In this document: piece after piece, positions 15,581-24,130 of the stretch
Layout of the letters: each line of letters starts with the position of its first letter
How positions within the stretch are numbered: the stretch's first letter is position 1
Assembly: GCF_026340465.1 (NCBI RefSeq)
Contig: NZ_JAPEPC010000002.1
Location: forward strand, 310,001-374,000
DNA length: 64,000 bases
Source: Streptomyces sp. NBC_01306
GTDB taxonomy: Bacteria; Actinomycetota; Actinomycetes; Streptomycetales; Streptomycetaceae
Direction of reading: 5' to 3'
Translations under genes and position numbers: made by a program
The notes under the pieces: model-generated
Told to the model about the DNA's origin: nothing
The model's input: the letters and a program-made list of their open reading frames with translations, nothing else
The model's database searches: none

Positions 15581-17227
15581 ATGAACCGCTCTTCGCTGCC
15601 TTCTTCCCCCGACCCCTCATCTGCCCCGCACGACCCCTTCACCGCGCGCAGGCACTCCGCCCGGAGCGTGCCCGGTGACCCGCACGCAGGAGAACACTCC
15701 ACCCGCAACAGACATCGGCCGCGGTGGCGGCCGATGACCGCGACGGCCGGAATCCTGCTGCTGTGCACGGCCGGACTCGGCTCAGCGCATTCGGCGGAGG
15801 CTGCCGTGACCGCGGCCCCCGCGCCCGGGAGTGCGCCGCTGTACGTCTCCGACTACACCGCCGGCAAGGTGCTGCGGCTCGCCGCGGACGGCGGTTCGCA
15901 GACGGAGGTCCCGGCCACCGGGCTGACCCGCCCGACCGGGATGACTCTCGACGCCGCGGGCAATCTCTACATCGCCGACACGGGCGACAACAGGGTGGTG
16001 CGGGTGCCCGCGGGCGGCGGACCGCAGACCGATGTCCCGACCACCGACCTGAACCGTCCGATCGGGCTGGCACTCGACCGGGCGGGCGACCTCTTCATCG
16101 CCGACAGCTTCAACGACCGGGTGGTCGAGGTACCGGCGGACGGCGGACCCCAGCGGACCGTTCCCACCACCGGGCTGCTCCACCCGAGCGGGCTGGCCCT
16201 CGACGCCGCCGACAACCTCTACGTAGCCGACTTCAGCAACGACCGGGTGGTCGAGGTGCCGGCCGACGGGAGCGGGCAGACCACCGTCCCCGCTGTCGGA
16301 CTCTCCCAGCCGACCGGCCTGGCCTTCGACACCCGCGGGGCTCTCTACATCGCCGACTCGGGCAACGACCGGGTGGTGAAACTGCCGGCCCGGGGCCGCC
16401 GGCAGGTGACCGTCCCCACCACCGGTCTGCGCGGCCCGCAGGGGCTGGCGCTCGACGGTGCCAGGAATCTGTTCGTAGCCGATTTCGGCAACGACCGTGT
16501 GATCGAGGTGCCCGCCGACGGCCGGCGGCAGACCACCGTCCCCTTCACCGGCCTGAGCACCCCGGCCGGCGTAGCGGTACCGCCGTCCCCGGCGCCGCCC
16601 ACCAACGTCAGGGCTGTCCCCGGCTTCGGGCGGGCCACGGTGTCGTTCGCCGGGAGCGTCTCGCCCTCGGTGAGCCGCTACACCGTGACGGCCATCGACC
16701 TCACCCGTTCCTCCCACGGCGTGCGTACCGCGCCGGGCCGGGACACTCGCATCACGGTCACCGGCCTCACCCCTGGTGACACCTACCGGTTCACGGTCAC
16801 CGCGACCAACGCGGCCGGGGCCACCAGCCGCGCGTCCGCCCGGTCCGAAGCCGTCACCATCCTCCCGGCTGCCCGGCGCATCGCCACCCGGCTCAGGGCC
16901 GAGCCCGCCACCGCAGTCCAGCACCCGCGACCGCCGGTCCTCCGGGTCAAGGGGCTCTCGGCCACTCTGACCAGGGCGGACGGCGTACCGGTGACCGGCC
17001 GGACCGTCGCGTTCACCAACACCGCCAGGACCCGGAAGCTCTGCTCGGCGGTCACCGACCGCAAGGGCGTGGCGCGATGTGACGCCACGGTCCGGGACCG
17101 GACTCGTGGGGCCGGCGGTCTCGCCGCCGACCTGCGCTGCCACGGGTACCTGGCGACGTTCGCCGGAACGGCCGCGTACCGCCCCAGCAAGGACACCGCA
17201 CCGGTGCGCTTCGAGCACCGTCGCTGA
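15581..17227 (+). CDS. Secreted NHL-repeat beta-propeller protein with FN3 domain
   Basis: About 548 residues. After a polar N-terminal tail comes a hydrophobic export segment (TATAGILLLCTAGLG...AEA). Then come six NHL-type blades of about 45 residues, each with a LYIAD(T/S)GNDRVV-like core (LYVSDYTAGKV, LYIADTGDNRVV, LFIADSFNDRVV, LYVADFSNDRVV, LYIADSGNDRVV, LFVADFGNDRVI). A fibronectin III domain follows (about 350-440, FTVTATNAAG). The last region is Ig-like (SATLTRADGVPVTGRTVAF) with two Cys. The propeller resembles the sensor domain of mycobacterial PknD. It likely binds ligands or wall polymers outside the cell. The start at ATG 15581 is tentative, with in-frame starts upstream. Confidence 0.85.
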   Translation: MNRSSLPSSPDPSSAPHDPFTARRHSARSVPGDPHAGEHSTRNRHRPRWRPMTATAGILLLCTAGLGSAHSAEAAVTAAPAPGSAPLYVSDYTAGKVLRLAADGGSQTEVPATGLTRPTGMTLDAAGNLYIADTGDNRVVRVPAGGGPQTDVPTTDLNRPIGLALDRAGDLFIADSFNDRVVEVPADGGPQRTVPTTGLLHPSGLALDAADNLYVADFSNDRVVEVPADGSGQTTVPAVGLSQPTGLAFDTRGALYIADSGNDRVVKLPARGRRQVTVPTTGLRGPQGLALDGARNLFVADFGNDRVIEVPADGRRQTTVPFTGLSTPAGVAVPPSPAPPTNVRAVPGFGRATVSFAGSVSPSVSRYTVTAIDLTRSSHGVRTAPGRDTRITVTGLTPGDTYRFTVTATNAAGATSRASARSEAVTILPAARRIATRLRAEPATAVQHPRPPVLRVKGLSATLTRADGVPVTGRTVAFTNTARTRKLCSAVTDRKGVARCDATVRDRTRGAGGLAADLRCHGYLATFAGTAAYRPSKDTAPVRFEHRR

Positions 17228-17240
17228 CGCCTCTCCCTCC

Positions 17241-17267
17241 CCTCCCCCGGCACCGCGCCGGGGGAGG
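17241..17267 (+). terminator. Hairpin terminator after the NHL-protein gene
   Basis: A perfect 11-base stem (CCTCCCCCGGC with GCCGGGGGAGG) and a five-base loop, 14 bases after the stop codon. Confidence 0.8.
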
Positions 17268-17367
17268 AACCGCTCGTCGTCGACGAGCCGACCGCCGGGC
17301 GCGGGGACACACTGGCCGGGCCGGATCGAGCAGAACGGTCAACACCGTACGGAGACAGGAGCCAGAG

Positions 17368-18387
17368 ATGCCCCGGACCCCCGACACCGCACACGGTCCG
17401 GCGGACGCCGGTCGCCGCTCGGTCCTGCTGAGCGCGGCGGCGCTCGCACTCACCGCCTCCGGATGCTCGGGCCCGGCCAGCCGCAGCCCGCAGCTCTCGG
17501 CCCCGACCGCCTCGGGATCCGCCCCGGGAAGCGCCACACCGTCGGCTGCCGCACTGCCGCACACGACGCCCTGGCGGCCGAACGCGGCGGACGTGGACCC
17601 CCAGGTGAAGCTGCGCGCCGTGCAGCTCATCGAGGCACTGGGCAACTGGCGGCCGGGGGGCGGTGGCGTGGCGAAGGCCCGGGCCAAGGTGACCGCGCTC
17701 GGGCTGCACGGCGCGCTCGCGGATCAGGCCGGGCCGTTGCTGTCCGGTGCGGACGAAGCCGTCCTGCAGGTCATCGACGCGCAGTACGGCGGCATCCTGA
17801 CCAACTCCGCCAGCGTCCTGGTCGTGTGCAGGCAGTGGACCCGCTCAGGCGGCGGGCCGGTGACCGCCGGCGGTACGACGGTGGACGTACGGCTCAGCCG
17901 GGCGCAACCGCGCTGGTCGGTCACGGCACTCCACCCGGCCGCCCCGGGACCGGCCTCGTCCGCACTGTCCGACACGGCCCGCAAGATCCTCGCCGACCAC
18001 CGCATCAGCCTGCCGCCGGCCTCCGCGGCCGACATCCGCAGCGGCGCCGTCCACCCCACCGCGCTCACAGCACTGCTCCGGCTGGCGGGCAGTTACCGCA
18101 TCGATGTGAGCGTCGTACGCTCCGGGCATCCGCTGGATGTCTTCGGCACCAACCGGCCCAGCGACCACCCGCTCGGCCGTGCCTTCGACGTATGGCGGAT
18201 CAACGGCCGGCCCGTGGTCGCCGCGTCGACCCCGCGCTCGCTGATCGAGTCCTTCATGCGCGACGCCGCGGCGGCCGGTTCGTACAACGTCGGCGGCCCC
18301 GTCCAGCTCGGGGGCGGCGCCACGGCGAACCAGTTCTTCTCGGACGCCACGCACCACGACCACGTCCACGCCGGCTTCAACAGCTGA
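17368..18387 (+). CDS. Lipoprotein with Hedgehog/DD-peptidase (M15-like) fold
   Basis: 339 residues. The Tat/Sec-type signal (RRSVLLSAAALALTASGC) ends in a lipobox with Cys, so it is probably an outer-face lipoprotein. A Ser/Pro linker is followed by an unassigned domain (about 75-200). The C-terminal domain (about 245-339) has zinc-peptidase-like residues in SDHPLGRAFDVW and HHDHVHAGF, the pattern of D-Ala-D-Ala carboxypeptidase/Hedgehog folds. It may cleave or bind peptidoglycan peptides; this is inferred from the fold. The ATG at 17368 follows GGAGACAGGAG. Confidence 0.8.
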   Translation: MPRTPDTAHGPADAGRRSVLLSAAALALTASGCSGPASRSPQLSAPTASGSAPGSATPSAAALPHTTPWRPNAADVDPQVKLRAVQLIEALGNWRPGGGGVAKARAKVTALGLHGALADQAGPLLSGADEAVLQVIDAQYGGILTNSASVLVVCRQWTRSGGGPVTAGGTTVDVRLSRAQPRWSVTALHPAAPGPASSALSDTARKILADHRISLPPASAADIRSGAVHPTALTALLRLAGSYRIDVSVVRSGHPLDVFGTNRPSDHPLGRAFDVWRINGRPVVAASTPRSLIESFMRDAAAAGSYNVGGPVQLGGGATANQFFSDATHHDHVHAGFNS

Positions 18388-18464
18388 GCCGAGCCGACGG
18401 ATAGTCACCGTGCCCCGTTTCGGGACCACTTGGACAGGAATCCCGCGCGGCCCGTGTGTGCGTG

Positions 18465-19379
18465 TCAGTCCAGGGAGTCCGCGAGGCGATCGAGGGCGAC
18501 GACCGTTTCGGACGGCAGACGCACGCTTCCGGCCGCGATGTTGTCGTCCAGGTGGGCCGGATCGGAGGTCCCCGGGATGAGGAGGGTCTGCGCGTAGTGG
18601 GCCAACTGCCAGGCCAGGCCGACCTGGGCGGGCGTCGCCCCGAGAGAAGCCGCCGCCTGCACCACGGCGGGGTGCTCGGTCACCTTGGGGACACCGGGAA
18701 AGGCGGAGCCGAGCGGGAAGAACGGCACCCACGCGATCCCGTGCTCCCGGCACAGGTCCAGCAGCGGTTCGCTCGACCGGTCGAGGACGCTGTACGCGTT
18801 CTGTACGCAGGCGATACCGGCGGGCAACGCCTGGCGCAGTTGCCCGGGGCCGACGCTGCTCAGCCCGATCGCGCCGATCTTGCCCTCGTCCCGCAGGGCG
18901 GTGAGCTCCGCGAGCTGGCTGTCCAGATCGACAATCTGGTCACCCTCGGCACTCAGCCCGGGAGGCACGTCGAGGCGGCGCAGGTTGACCACGGCCAGCT
19001 GTTCGACATCCAGGCCGGTGAGGTTGGCCTCCACCTCGGCGCGCAGTTCCTCGGGCCGCTGGGCAGCAACCAGTCCCGTCCCGTCGTCCCGGGCACCGAC
19101 TTTGCTCACGATCACCAGGTCGTCGGGAAAGGGATGCAGCGCATCGCGGATCAGAGCGTTGCAGGCTCCGGCGCCGTAGAACTGCGCCGTGTCGAGGTGG
19201 TTGACGCCCTTCGTCACGGCGTCGCGCAGCACCGTCATCGCCTTGTCCCGTCCGGCGGCCGACTGGTCGCCGGGCCGCAGGGCGAGTTGCATGGCGCCGA
19301 ACCCGATCCGGGCGACGCGCCGCCCGCCCAGCATTGCGGTGCCACCGGGTGCCTGCTGGGATCCGTCTGCTGTCGTCAC
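18465..19379 (-). CDS. Aldo/keto reductase with His-to-Asn change in the tetrad
   Basis: 304 residues with an AKR barrel. Asp63 and Tyr68 (HLDTAQFYG) and Lys93 (IVSKVG) are present. The position of the catalytic His in the LxxxHxP-like strand reads VVNLRR, so Asn132 replaces His. That substitution may define a subfamily rather than a loss of function. The GTG at 19379 opens opposite a TetR gene, and two palindromes lie between them. The layout repeats that of the aldo/keto reductase/TetR pair at 7652-9426. Confidence 0.88.
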   Translation of the reverse strand: MTTADGSQQAPGGTAMLGGRRVARIGFGAMQLALRPGDQSAAGRDKAMTVLRDAVTKGVNHLDTAQFYGAGACNALIRDALHPFPDDLVIVSKVGARDDGTGLVAAQRPEELRAEVEANLTGLDVEQLAVVNLRRLDVPPGLSAEGDQIVDLDSQLAELTALRDEGKIGAIGLSSVGPGQLRQALPAGIACVQNAYSVLDRSSEPLLDLCREHGIAWVPFFPLGSAFPGVPKVTEHPAVVQAAASLGATPAQVGLAWQLAHYAQTLLIPGTSDPAHLDDNIAAGSVRLPSETVVALDRLADSLD

Positions 19380-19423
19380 GTGCGCACTCCTGGCTGTGAT
19401 GGCCTATTCTCGACCGAGACCAA

Positions 19424-19477
19424 CCGGAGGACCCTCCGGCTCAGGAGCAGACTAACAGGAATACGGAGGATCCTCCG
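19424..19477. promoter_or_regulatory. Twin TetR operators (second aldo/keto reductase pair)
   Basis: CCGGAGGACCCTCCGG (19424-19439) and the perfect palindrome CGGAGGATCCTCCG (19464-19477) lie in the 105-base divergent gap. The second one ends seven bases before the tetR ATG, so a bound dimer would cover its translation start region. Confidence 0.85.
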
Positions 19478-19484
19478 GTTAGCC

Positions 19485-20057
19485 ATGACTGAATCCGACT
19501 CGAAGCCTCTGCGCGCGGACGCACACCGCAATCGGCAACATCTGCTGGAGGTCGCGCGCCGCTCGTTCTCGTCCGCCGGGGGCAAGGTGTCACTGGAGGC
19601 GATCGCCCGGGAGGCCGGAGTCGGCATCGGCACGCTCTACCGGCACTTCCCCACCCGTGAGGCGCTGGTCGAGGCGGTCTACCGCGCCGAGTTGAGCGGG
19701 CTGTGCGGCAGTACTGGTGAGCTGCTGGCCTCCCGGAGTTCAGACCGGGCACTGCGCGACTGGATGGACCGGTTCGCCGACTACGTGGCGACCAAGCGGG
19801 AGATGGCCGACGCCCTGCGCGCGGTGATCGCCTCGGGGGCCGTCACCAGCTCGCAGGCGCGCCACGACCTGTCGGCTGCCGTACGCATACTGCTCGACGC
19901 CGGGGCCGCCGACGGCACACTCCGGGAAGACGTACGCGCCGAGGACGTGGTCGCCGGCCTGGTCGGCATCTTCCTCGCCTGCGGGCGACCCGAAGAGCGC
20001 GACCAGGCCGGGCGGATGCTGGACCTGCTGCTGGACGGTCTGCGCTACGGCCGGTGA
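19485..20057 (+). CDS. TetR-family regulator (second aldo/keto reductase pair)
   Basis: 190 residues. The HTH is clear (LEAIAREAGVGIGTLYRHFP, about residues 31-55), followed by a short ligand domain ending LLDGLRYGR. This ending nearly matches that of the TetR at 8806 (LVDGLRYGTSNS), so the two regulators look like paralogues. ATG 19485 has no strong ribosome site, because the operator occupies that space, and translation may be leaderless. The 3' end overlaps the convergent membrane-protein gene by 13 bases. Confidence 0.92.
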   Translation: MTESDSKPLRADAHRNRQHLLEVARRSFSSAGGKVSLEAIAREAGVGIGTLYRHFPTREALVEAVYRAELSGLCGSTGELLASRSSDRALRDWMDRFADYVATKREMADALRAVIASGAVTSSQARHDLSAAVRILLDAGAADGTLREDVRAEDVVAGLVGIFLACGRPEERDQAGRMLDLLLDGLRYGR

Positions 20058-21013
20058 GCATCGGCGGGCCTGCGGCCGCGCCAGATGTCGGTGAGCCGGG
20101 CGACCACGACCAGAGCGGCGAAGAGGACACCCACCCAGGAGATCCAGCTGCCATGCGTGGTGAACTCCCCGTTGGTACCGGGGAGTTCGTGGTTCAGCAC
20201 CCGCGCCTGCCAGAACAGCCAGGCGAGCGGTACGGCTCCGGCGAGCGTGAGCGCCGTGCCGATGACAGCGGTCACCGGGCTCCAGCGGCGCAGCCGTACC
20301 TCGACCGCCCGCAGTACGACGGCGAGCACGACGAGGGTCATGAACCAGGGGATCCAACCGCCCCACAGCGCCGGGTTGATGACAGGCACGGCCTTACCCG
20401 CACCGTCACTCACCGGGGAGACCCATCTCTGCACCAGAAGCAGCCCGATGACGAGCGCGGCCTTGCCCACGAGCCCGATCAGGTCCCGTCGGACGGTCTC
20501 CCGGCGCACCTGGACCGGCGCCAGCCGGTCGGGCGTCCACCCGGTGTCCGCCGCAGTCCCGGACTTGGCTCCCACGGCCCGGTCGACGGCCGCGAACAGG
20601 ACGGTCACACAGACAAAGAGATAGACCGCCACGTTGACCGTGTCCCCGAGCGGCCGGAACAGCGTCACCCAGACGTTCTCCCCGCGGGCGCGGAAAACGA
20701 TCGCGAGCACCACGTACACCGCGGGCAGCACCGCCAGAGCCACCCCGCGCAACGCCTGCCGGTACTCCGGGTACAGGTCGGGGCCGATGAGTGCGACGGG
20801 CCGGTGGACGTAACGCGCGGCGAGTCTCGCCGGGTTGCCCAGGTCGCTCAGTGCCGCGAACTCGGCCTCGTCCGGGGCCTGCCCGCGATCGACGCGGGCG
20901 TCGATGTCGTCGCCGATCGCGGCGCGCAGCTCCCGCTCGATGTCGCTCCGCTCCTTGTCCGGCACGCGTCGCGCGACACTGATGACATAGCGGTCGGTCA
21001 AGGTGGCGGTCAC
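20045..21013 (-). CDS. HAAS-domain membrane protein coupled to PadR
   Basis: 322 residues. The N-terminal part (about 1-75) is a HAAS-like helical signalling domain: DRYVISVARRVPDKERSDIERELRAAI. About six to seven hydrophobic segments follow. HAAS domains sit in membrane proteins encoded next to PadR regulators and are thought to pass information to or from them. The GTG at 21013 overlaps the PadR stop as GTGA, so translation is coupled. An AAAGGAG site lies inside the PadR 3' end. The molecular function is not known. Confidence 0.85.
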   Translation of the reverse strand: MTATLTDRYVISVARRVPDKERSDIERELRAAIGDDIDARVDRGQAPDEAEFAALSDLGNPARLAARYVHRPVALIGPDLYPEYRQALRGVALAVLPAVYVVLAIVFRARGENVWVTLFRPLGDTVNVAVYLFVCVTVLFAAVDRAVGAKSGTAADTGWTPDRLAPVQVRRETVRRDLIGLVGKAALVIGLLLVQRWVSPVSDGAGKAVPVINPALWGGWIPWFMTLVVLAVVLRAVEVRLRRWSPVTAVIGTALTLAGAVPLAWLFWQARVLNHELPGTNGEFTTHGSWISWVGVLFAALVVVARLTDIWRGRRPADAHRP

Positions 21014-21387
21014 GGCTTTTCTCCTTTCGTGGTTTCCGGGTCGAGATGTGCCAGGGCCGTGCCGATCGCCTGCCACTCGTGCTGGAGGGCCTTCGCCAGG
21101 AGGACGCCGTCGCCGGTGGTCCGATAGATCTTCCGGGGCCGGGCCTGACTCGTGTCCCACTCGCTCAGCAGCAGTCCCTGACCCTCCAGTCGACGCAGTA
21201 GCGGATACAGCGTGTTGGCCGCCACCGGCACTCCCGCGCGTTCCAGCACATCCAGCAGCCGGTAGCCGTACTCGGGTTCTCGTAGTGCGAGCAGGCTCGC
21301 CAGCACCACGGAGCCGCGACGCAACTCCTGCCGGTGCGAGTCGAGCAACTCAGATTCAGTCACGACTGACACGGTACTGTGTGACAC
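21010..21387 (-). CDS. PadR-family transcriptional regulator
   Basis: Up to 125 residues. It has the PadR winged helix: LRRGSVVLASLLALREPEYGY, then NTLYPLLRRLEGQGLL and the wing around PRKIYRTT. Three in-frame GTG codons (21387, 21372, 21363) are possible starts, none with a good ribosome site. A palindrome covers the first, so I suspect the true start is one of the inner two, possibly leaderless. It forms a coupled pair with the HAAS membrane protein. Confidence 0.88.
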   Translation of the reverse strand: MSHSTVSVVTESELLDSHRQELRRGSVVLASLLALREPEYGYRLLDVLERAGVPVAANTLYPLLRRLEGQGLLLSEWDTSQARPRKIYRTTGDGVLLAKALQHEWQAIGTALAHLDPETTKGEKP

Positions 21388-21390
21388 ACA
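21378..21390. promoter_or_regulatory. Palindrome at the padR start (candidate autoregulatory operator)
   Basis: TGTGTGACACACA is a perfect 13-base odd palindrome overlapping the first GTG of padR. A TAGTGT hexamer (minus strand, 21393-21388) fits a Streptomyces -10 element here. Repressor bound here would block transcription of the padR/HAAS pair. Confidence 0.6.
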
Positions 21391-21496
21391 CTATTGTCCA
21401 TCGACGATGATGGATGACAGACAGCCCAACCATCACAACGAGTGACCCACCAGGGATGGGAAGCCTGCCGGACTGCCGACCGCGTAGGCTCGACGG

Positions 21497-22117
21497 ATGG
21501 CGAAGTATTTTGACGTGCACCCGGACAATCCGCAGCGGCGCACCATCAGCACGGTGGCCGAAAGTCTCCGCTCCGGTGCGCTCGTCGCGTACCCGACGGA
21601 CTCCTGTTACGCGCTGGGCTGCCAGCTGGGCAACCGTGACGGCATCAGCCGGATCCGTTCGATCCGGAACCTCGACGATCGCCACCACTTCACCCTCGTG
21701 TGCCAGGACTTCGCCCAGCTGGGGCAGTTCGTACACGTCGACAACGACGTGTTCCGCGCGATCAAGGCAGCGACCCCCGGCAGCTACACGTTCATCCTCC
21801 CGGCGACGAAGGAGGTACCGCGTCAGCTGCTGCATCCGAAGAAGAAGACGGTCGGTGTCCGGATTCCCGATCATGTCGTCGCTCAGGCGCTGGTCGCCGA
21901 GCTGGGTGAGCCGCTGCTCTCCAGCACCCTGCTGCTGCCCGACGAGGACGAGCCGATGACGCAGGGCTGGGAGATCAAGGAACGGCTCGACCATGTGCTG
22001 GACGCCGTGGTCGACTCGGGCGACTGCGGTACCGCGCCGACCACGGTCATCGACTTCTCCGGCGGTGAGCCCGAGATCGTACGCCGCGGGGCGGGCGACA
22101 CCGCGCGGTTCGAGTAG
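21497..22117 (+). CDS. YciO/Sua5/YrdC-family protein
   Basis: 206 residues, single YrdC domain close in length to YciO. The family start is visible (AKYFDVHPDNPQRRTI), followed by GALVAYPTDSCYALGC and the nucleotide/RNA-binding KKKTVGVRIPDH. YrdC/Sua5 proteins make threonylcarbamoyl-AMP for tRNA t6A37; YciO is a related paralogue whose physiological role is less certain. The C-terminal Sua5 extension is absent. It stands alone and is convergent with the beta-lactamase gene. Confidence 0.9.
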   Translation: MAKYFDVHPDNPQRRTISTVAESLRSGALVAYPTDSCYALGCQLGNRDGISRIRSIRNLDDRHHFTLVCQDFAQLGQFVHVDNDVFRAIKAATPGSYTFILPATKEVPRQLLHPKKKTVGVRIPDHVVAQALVAELGEPLLSSTLLLPDEDEPMTQGWEIKERLDHVLDAVVDSGDCGTAPTTVIDFSGGEPEIVRRGAGDTARFE

Positions 22118-22163
22118 CCACGGCGTTCAGGCGGTCACCAGGACCGCCAACACCGCTCCCCTG

Positions 22164-23084
22164 TCACGCAGTTGGCGTCAGCACCCCCGCCACCAGCGCG
22201 GCGGCCCTGGCCACCAGCGCGTCGTCCGCCGGCGCCTTCGGGTCGTGCTTGGTGGAGAGCACCGACAGCACCAGCGGCGGCCGCTTCGGCGGCCATACGA
22301 CCCCCACGTCGTTGGTGACGCCGTAGTCCCCGGTCCCCGTCTTGTCCGCCAGGATCCAGTCGGCGGGCAGTCCGGCCCTGAAGCGTTCGCCGTCCGTGGT
22401 GTTCGCCGTCATCCAGCCGGTCAGCTTCTCGCGGTGACCGGGCGTCAGCACACAGCCGACGACGAGGCGGCCGATGGTGGACCCGATGGCGCCGGGGCTC
22501 GTGGTGTCCGTGACCCGCCACGGCTCCGCCGAGTTCAGCTCGGGCTCCCACCGGTCGAGCCGGGTCGTGGTGTCCCCGATGGAACGGCAGAAGCGGGTGA
22601 CCGCCGTCGGGCCGCCGAGTTCGGCGAGCAGGAGGTTCACCGCGGTGTTGTCGCTCTGACCGAGAGCGGCGGCGCACAGCTCGGCGACGGTCATGCCGTT
22701 GGCGATGTTCTCCGGCTTTCCGGTGACCGGGGCGTTCCCCGACTTCTTGACGAGTGCCTCGGTGTACCGGATGCGCTTGGCCAGGAACTCGCCGTCGTGG
22801 TCGAGGTCGCGCAGGACGGCCCCGACGGCCGGGGCCTTGGACACCGAGCACACTGGGAAGCGTTCGCGGGCGCGGTACAGCACTGTCGCACCCGTGGCCA
22901 TGTCACGGGCGAACACACCCAGCCGGGCCGAGTGCTCCCTTTCGAGCGCCTTCAGCCGACCGGAGATGTCGTCACCCGGCGATACGGCGTAGGCCCGGCC
23001 TGCGGGCGCCAGGGCGGCCAGGGCCGTACCGGCGCCGAGTGCCAGTACGGTCCGGCGGGACGGAGCGGATTCGGTGATGTGCAC
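22164..23084 (-). CDS. Class A beta-lactamase
   Basis: 306 residues with a Tat-type signal (SRRTVLALGAG...). All class A motifs are present: Ser80-x-x-Lys83 (CSVSK), SDN (144-146), the omega-loop Glu180-x-x-x-Asn184 (EPELN) and Lys248-Thr-Gly (DKTGTGDYG). It is a secreted serine enzyme that hydrolyses beta-lactams. The GTG at 23084 follows a GAGG site. It is divergent from a LysR gene that is itself coupled to a BlaB-like gene, the arrangement described for the inducible blaL-blaA-blaB locus of Streptomyces cacaoi, so expression is likely beta-lactam inducible. Confidence 0.95.
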   Translation of the reverse strand: MHITESAPSRRTVLALGAGTALAALAPAGRAYAVSPGDDISGRLKALEREHSARLGVFARDMATGATVLYRARERFPVCSVSKAPAVGAVLRDLDHDGEFLAKRIRYTEALVKKSGNAPVTGKPENIANGMTVAELCAAALGQSDNTAVNLLLAELGGPTAVTRFCRSIGDTTTRLDRWEPELNSAEPWRVTDTTSPGAIGSTIGRLVVGCVLTPGHREKLTGWMTANTTDGERFRAGLPADWILADKTGTGDYGVTNDVGVVWPPKRPPLVLSVLSTKHDPKAPADDALVARAAALVAGVLTPTA

Positions 23085-23195
23085 GGTGGCCTCGTTCCTT
23101 GTCGCGTCGTCAGGGAGATACGGGCCGCCGCACAGGGGGTACGCGGCGGCCCGGCTCCACACGGCACACAGTCAAGTCGGCCGCCCGGATCCATG

Positions 23196-23211
23196 TCGAA
23201 TACACTCTCGA
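23196..23211. promoter_or_regulatory. Candidate LysR (BlaA-like) binding site
   Basis: TCGAATACACTCTCGA has TCGA arms eight bases apart and fits the T-N11-A layout of LysR sites. It lies in the 173-base gap between the divergent beta-lactamase and LysR genes. A second ATTCGAGAT half-site follows at about 23222. Confidence 0.4.
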
Positions 23212-23257
23212 CCTCAGGGTGATTCGAGATGGATATCTGCGCACGTCGGAGGGCACG

Positions 23258-24130
23258 TTGCTGACCGAACGGCATCTGGAGATCTTTGTCGCGCTCGCGG
23301 AGGAGGAGCACTTCGGCTCGGCCGCGCTGCGCGTGGGAATCACCCAGCCGCCACTGTCCCAGGGGCTGCGCCGGCTGGAGGCCCTGCTGGGCGTCCGGCT
23401 GTTCGACCGCGACCGGGGCGTCACGCTCACCGATGAGGGATCACTGCTGCTGCCGCACGCCCGCCGGGCGCTGATGGCGCTCACGGAACTCCGGGAGGCG
23501 GGAGCCCGCGAGCAGGCGGACGGCCGCCGGCTCAGGCTGGGTCTGACGCCCGAGGTACCGGCGAGAGTCGCGGCCGCGGTGGCGGCCGCGCCCGTCCGTG
23601 CCGGGGAGCGGAGCCGGATCGCCGTGACGACAGCGCCGACCGTCACGCTGCTGTCCGAGACCGCAGCGGGGCGGCTCGACCTCGCGGTGATCCGGCACCC
23701 GGCCGTACTCCACGGTCTGGCGGCGGACCGGGTGGTGCTCTTCCCCAGCTGGATCCTCTCGCCTGCGGACCAGCACGCCGGGACCAGGGGAACGGCCGGA
23801 CGCCTGCCCGTCGCCGTGCGCCCGCGGGACGAAGCCCCCGCGGCGCACGACCTGTTCGTCGACACCCTGGCCAGCCGAGGGCGCCGGGTGGAGACCCTGG
23901 TGGTGTCCGACGAGCGCGCCGGGCTGGCGCTCGTCGCGGCGGGGCAGGCGGTGCTGGTCACGGCCGACGAGACACTGGCCGCCGACGGCGTCGAGCGCGT
24001 CAGGGCCACCGATCCGCCCCTGCCCCTGCGCCTGCGGGTCGTGTGGGACGCGCGGCGCCCGGACCGCGAATGGGCGGCGCACACAGCGCAGTTGGTGGTC
24101 GAGGCCTTGTCTTTGCAGGCGGCGAAATGA
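23258..24130 (+). CDS. LysR-type regulator of the beta-lactamase (BlaA-like)
   Basis: About 290 residues. The N-terminal HTH is typical of LysR proteins: LTERHLEIFVALAEEEHFGS, then LRVGITQPPLSQGLRRLEALLG and LFDRDRGVTLTDEG. A periplasmic-binding-like effector domain follows. I prefer TTG 23258, five bases after GGAGG (23248-23252), giving the standard LysR N-terminus; GTG 23219 is an alternative. The stop overlaps the BlaB-like start as ATGA. By analogy with S. cacaoi BlaA it activates the divergent beta-lactamase gene. Confidence 0.88.
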   Translation: MLTERHLEIFVALAEEEHFGSAALRVGITQPPLSQGLRRLEALLGVRLFDRDRGVTLTDEGSLLLPHARRALMALTELREAGAREQADGRRLRLGLTPEVPARVAAAVAAAPVRAGERSRIAVTTAPTVTLLSETAAGRLDLAVIRHPAVLHGLAADRVVLFPSWILSPADQHAGTRGTAGRLPVAVRPRDEAPAAHDLFVDTLASRGRRVETLVVSDERAGLALVAAGQAVLVTADETLAADGVERVRATDPPLPLRLRVVWDARRPDREWAAHTAQLVVEALSLQAAK

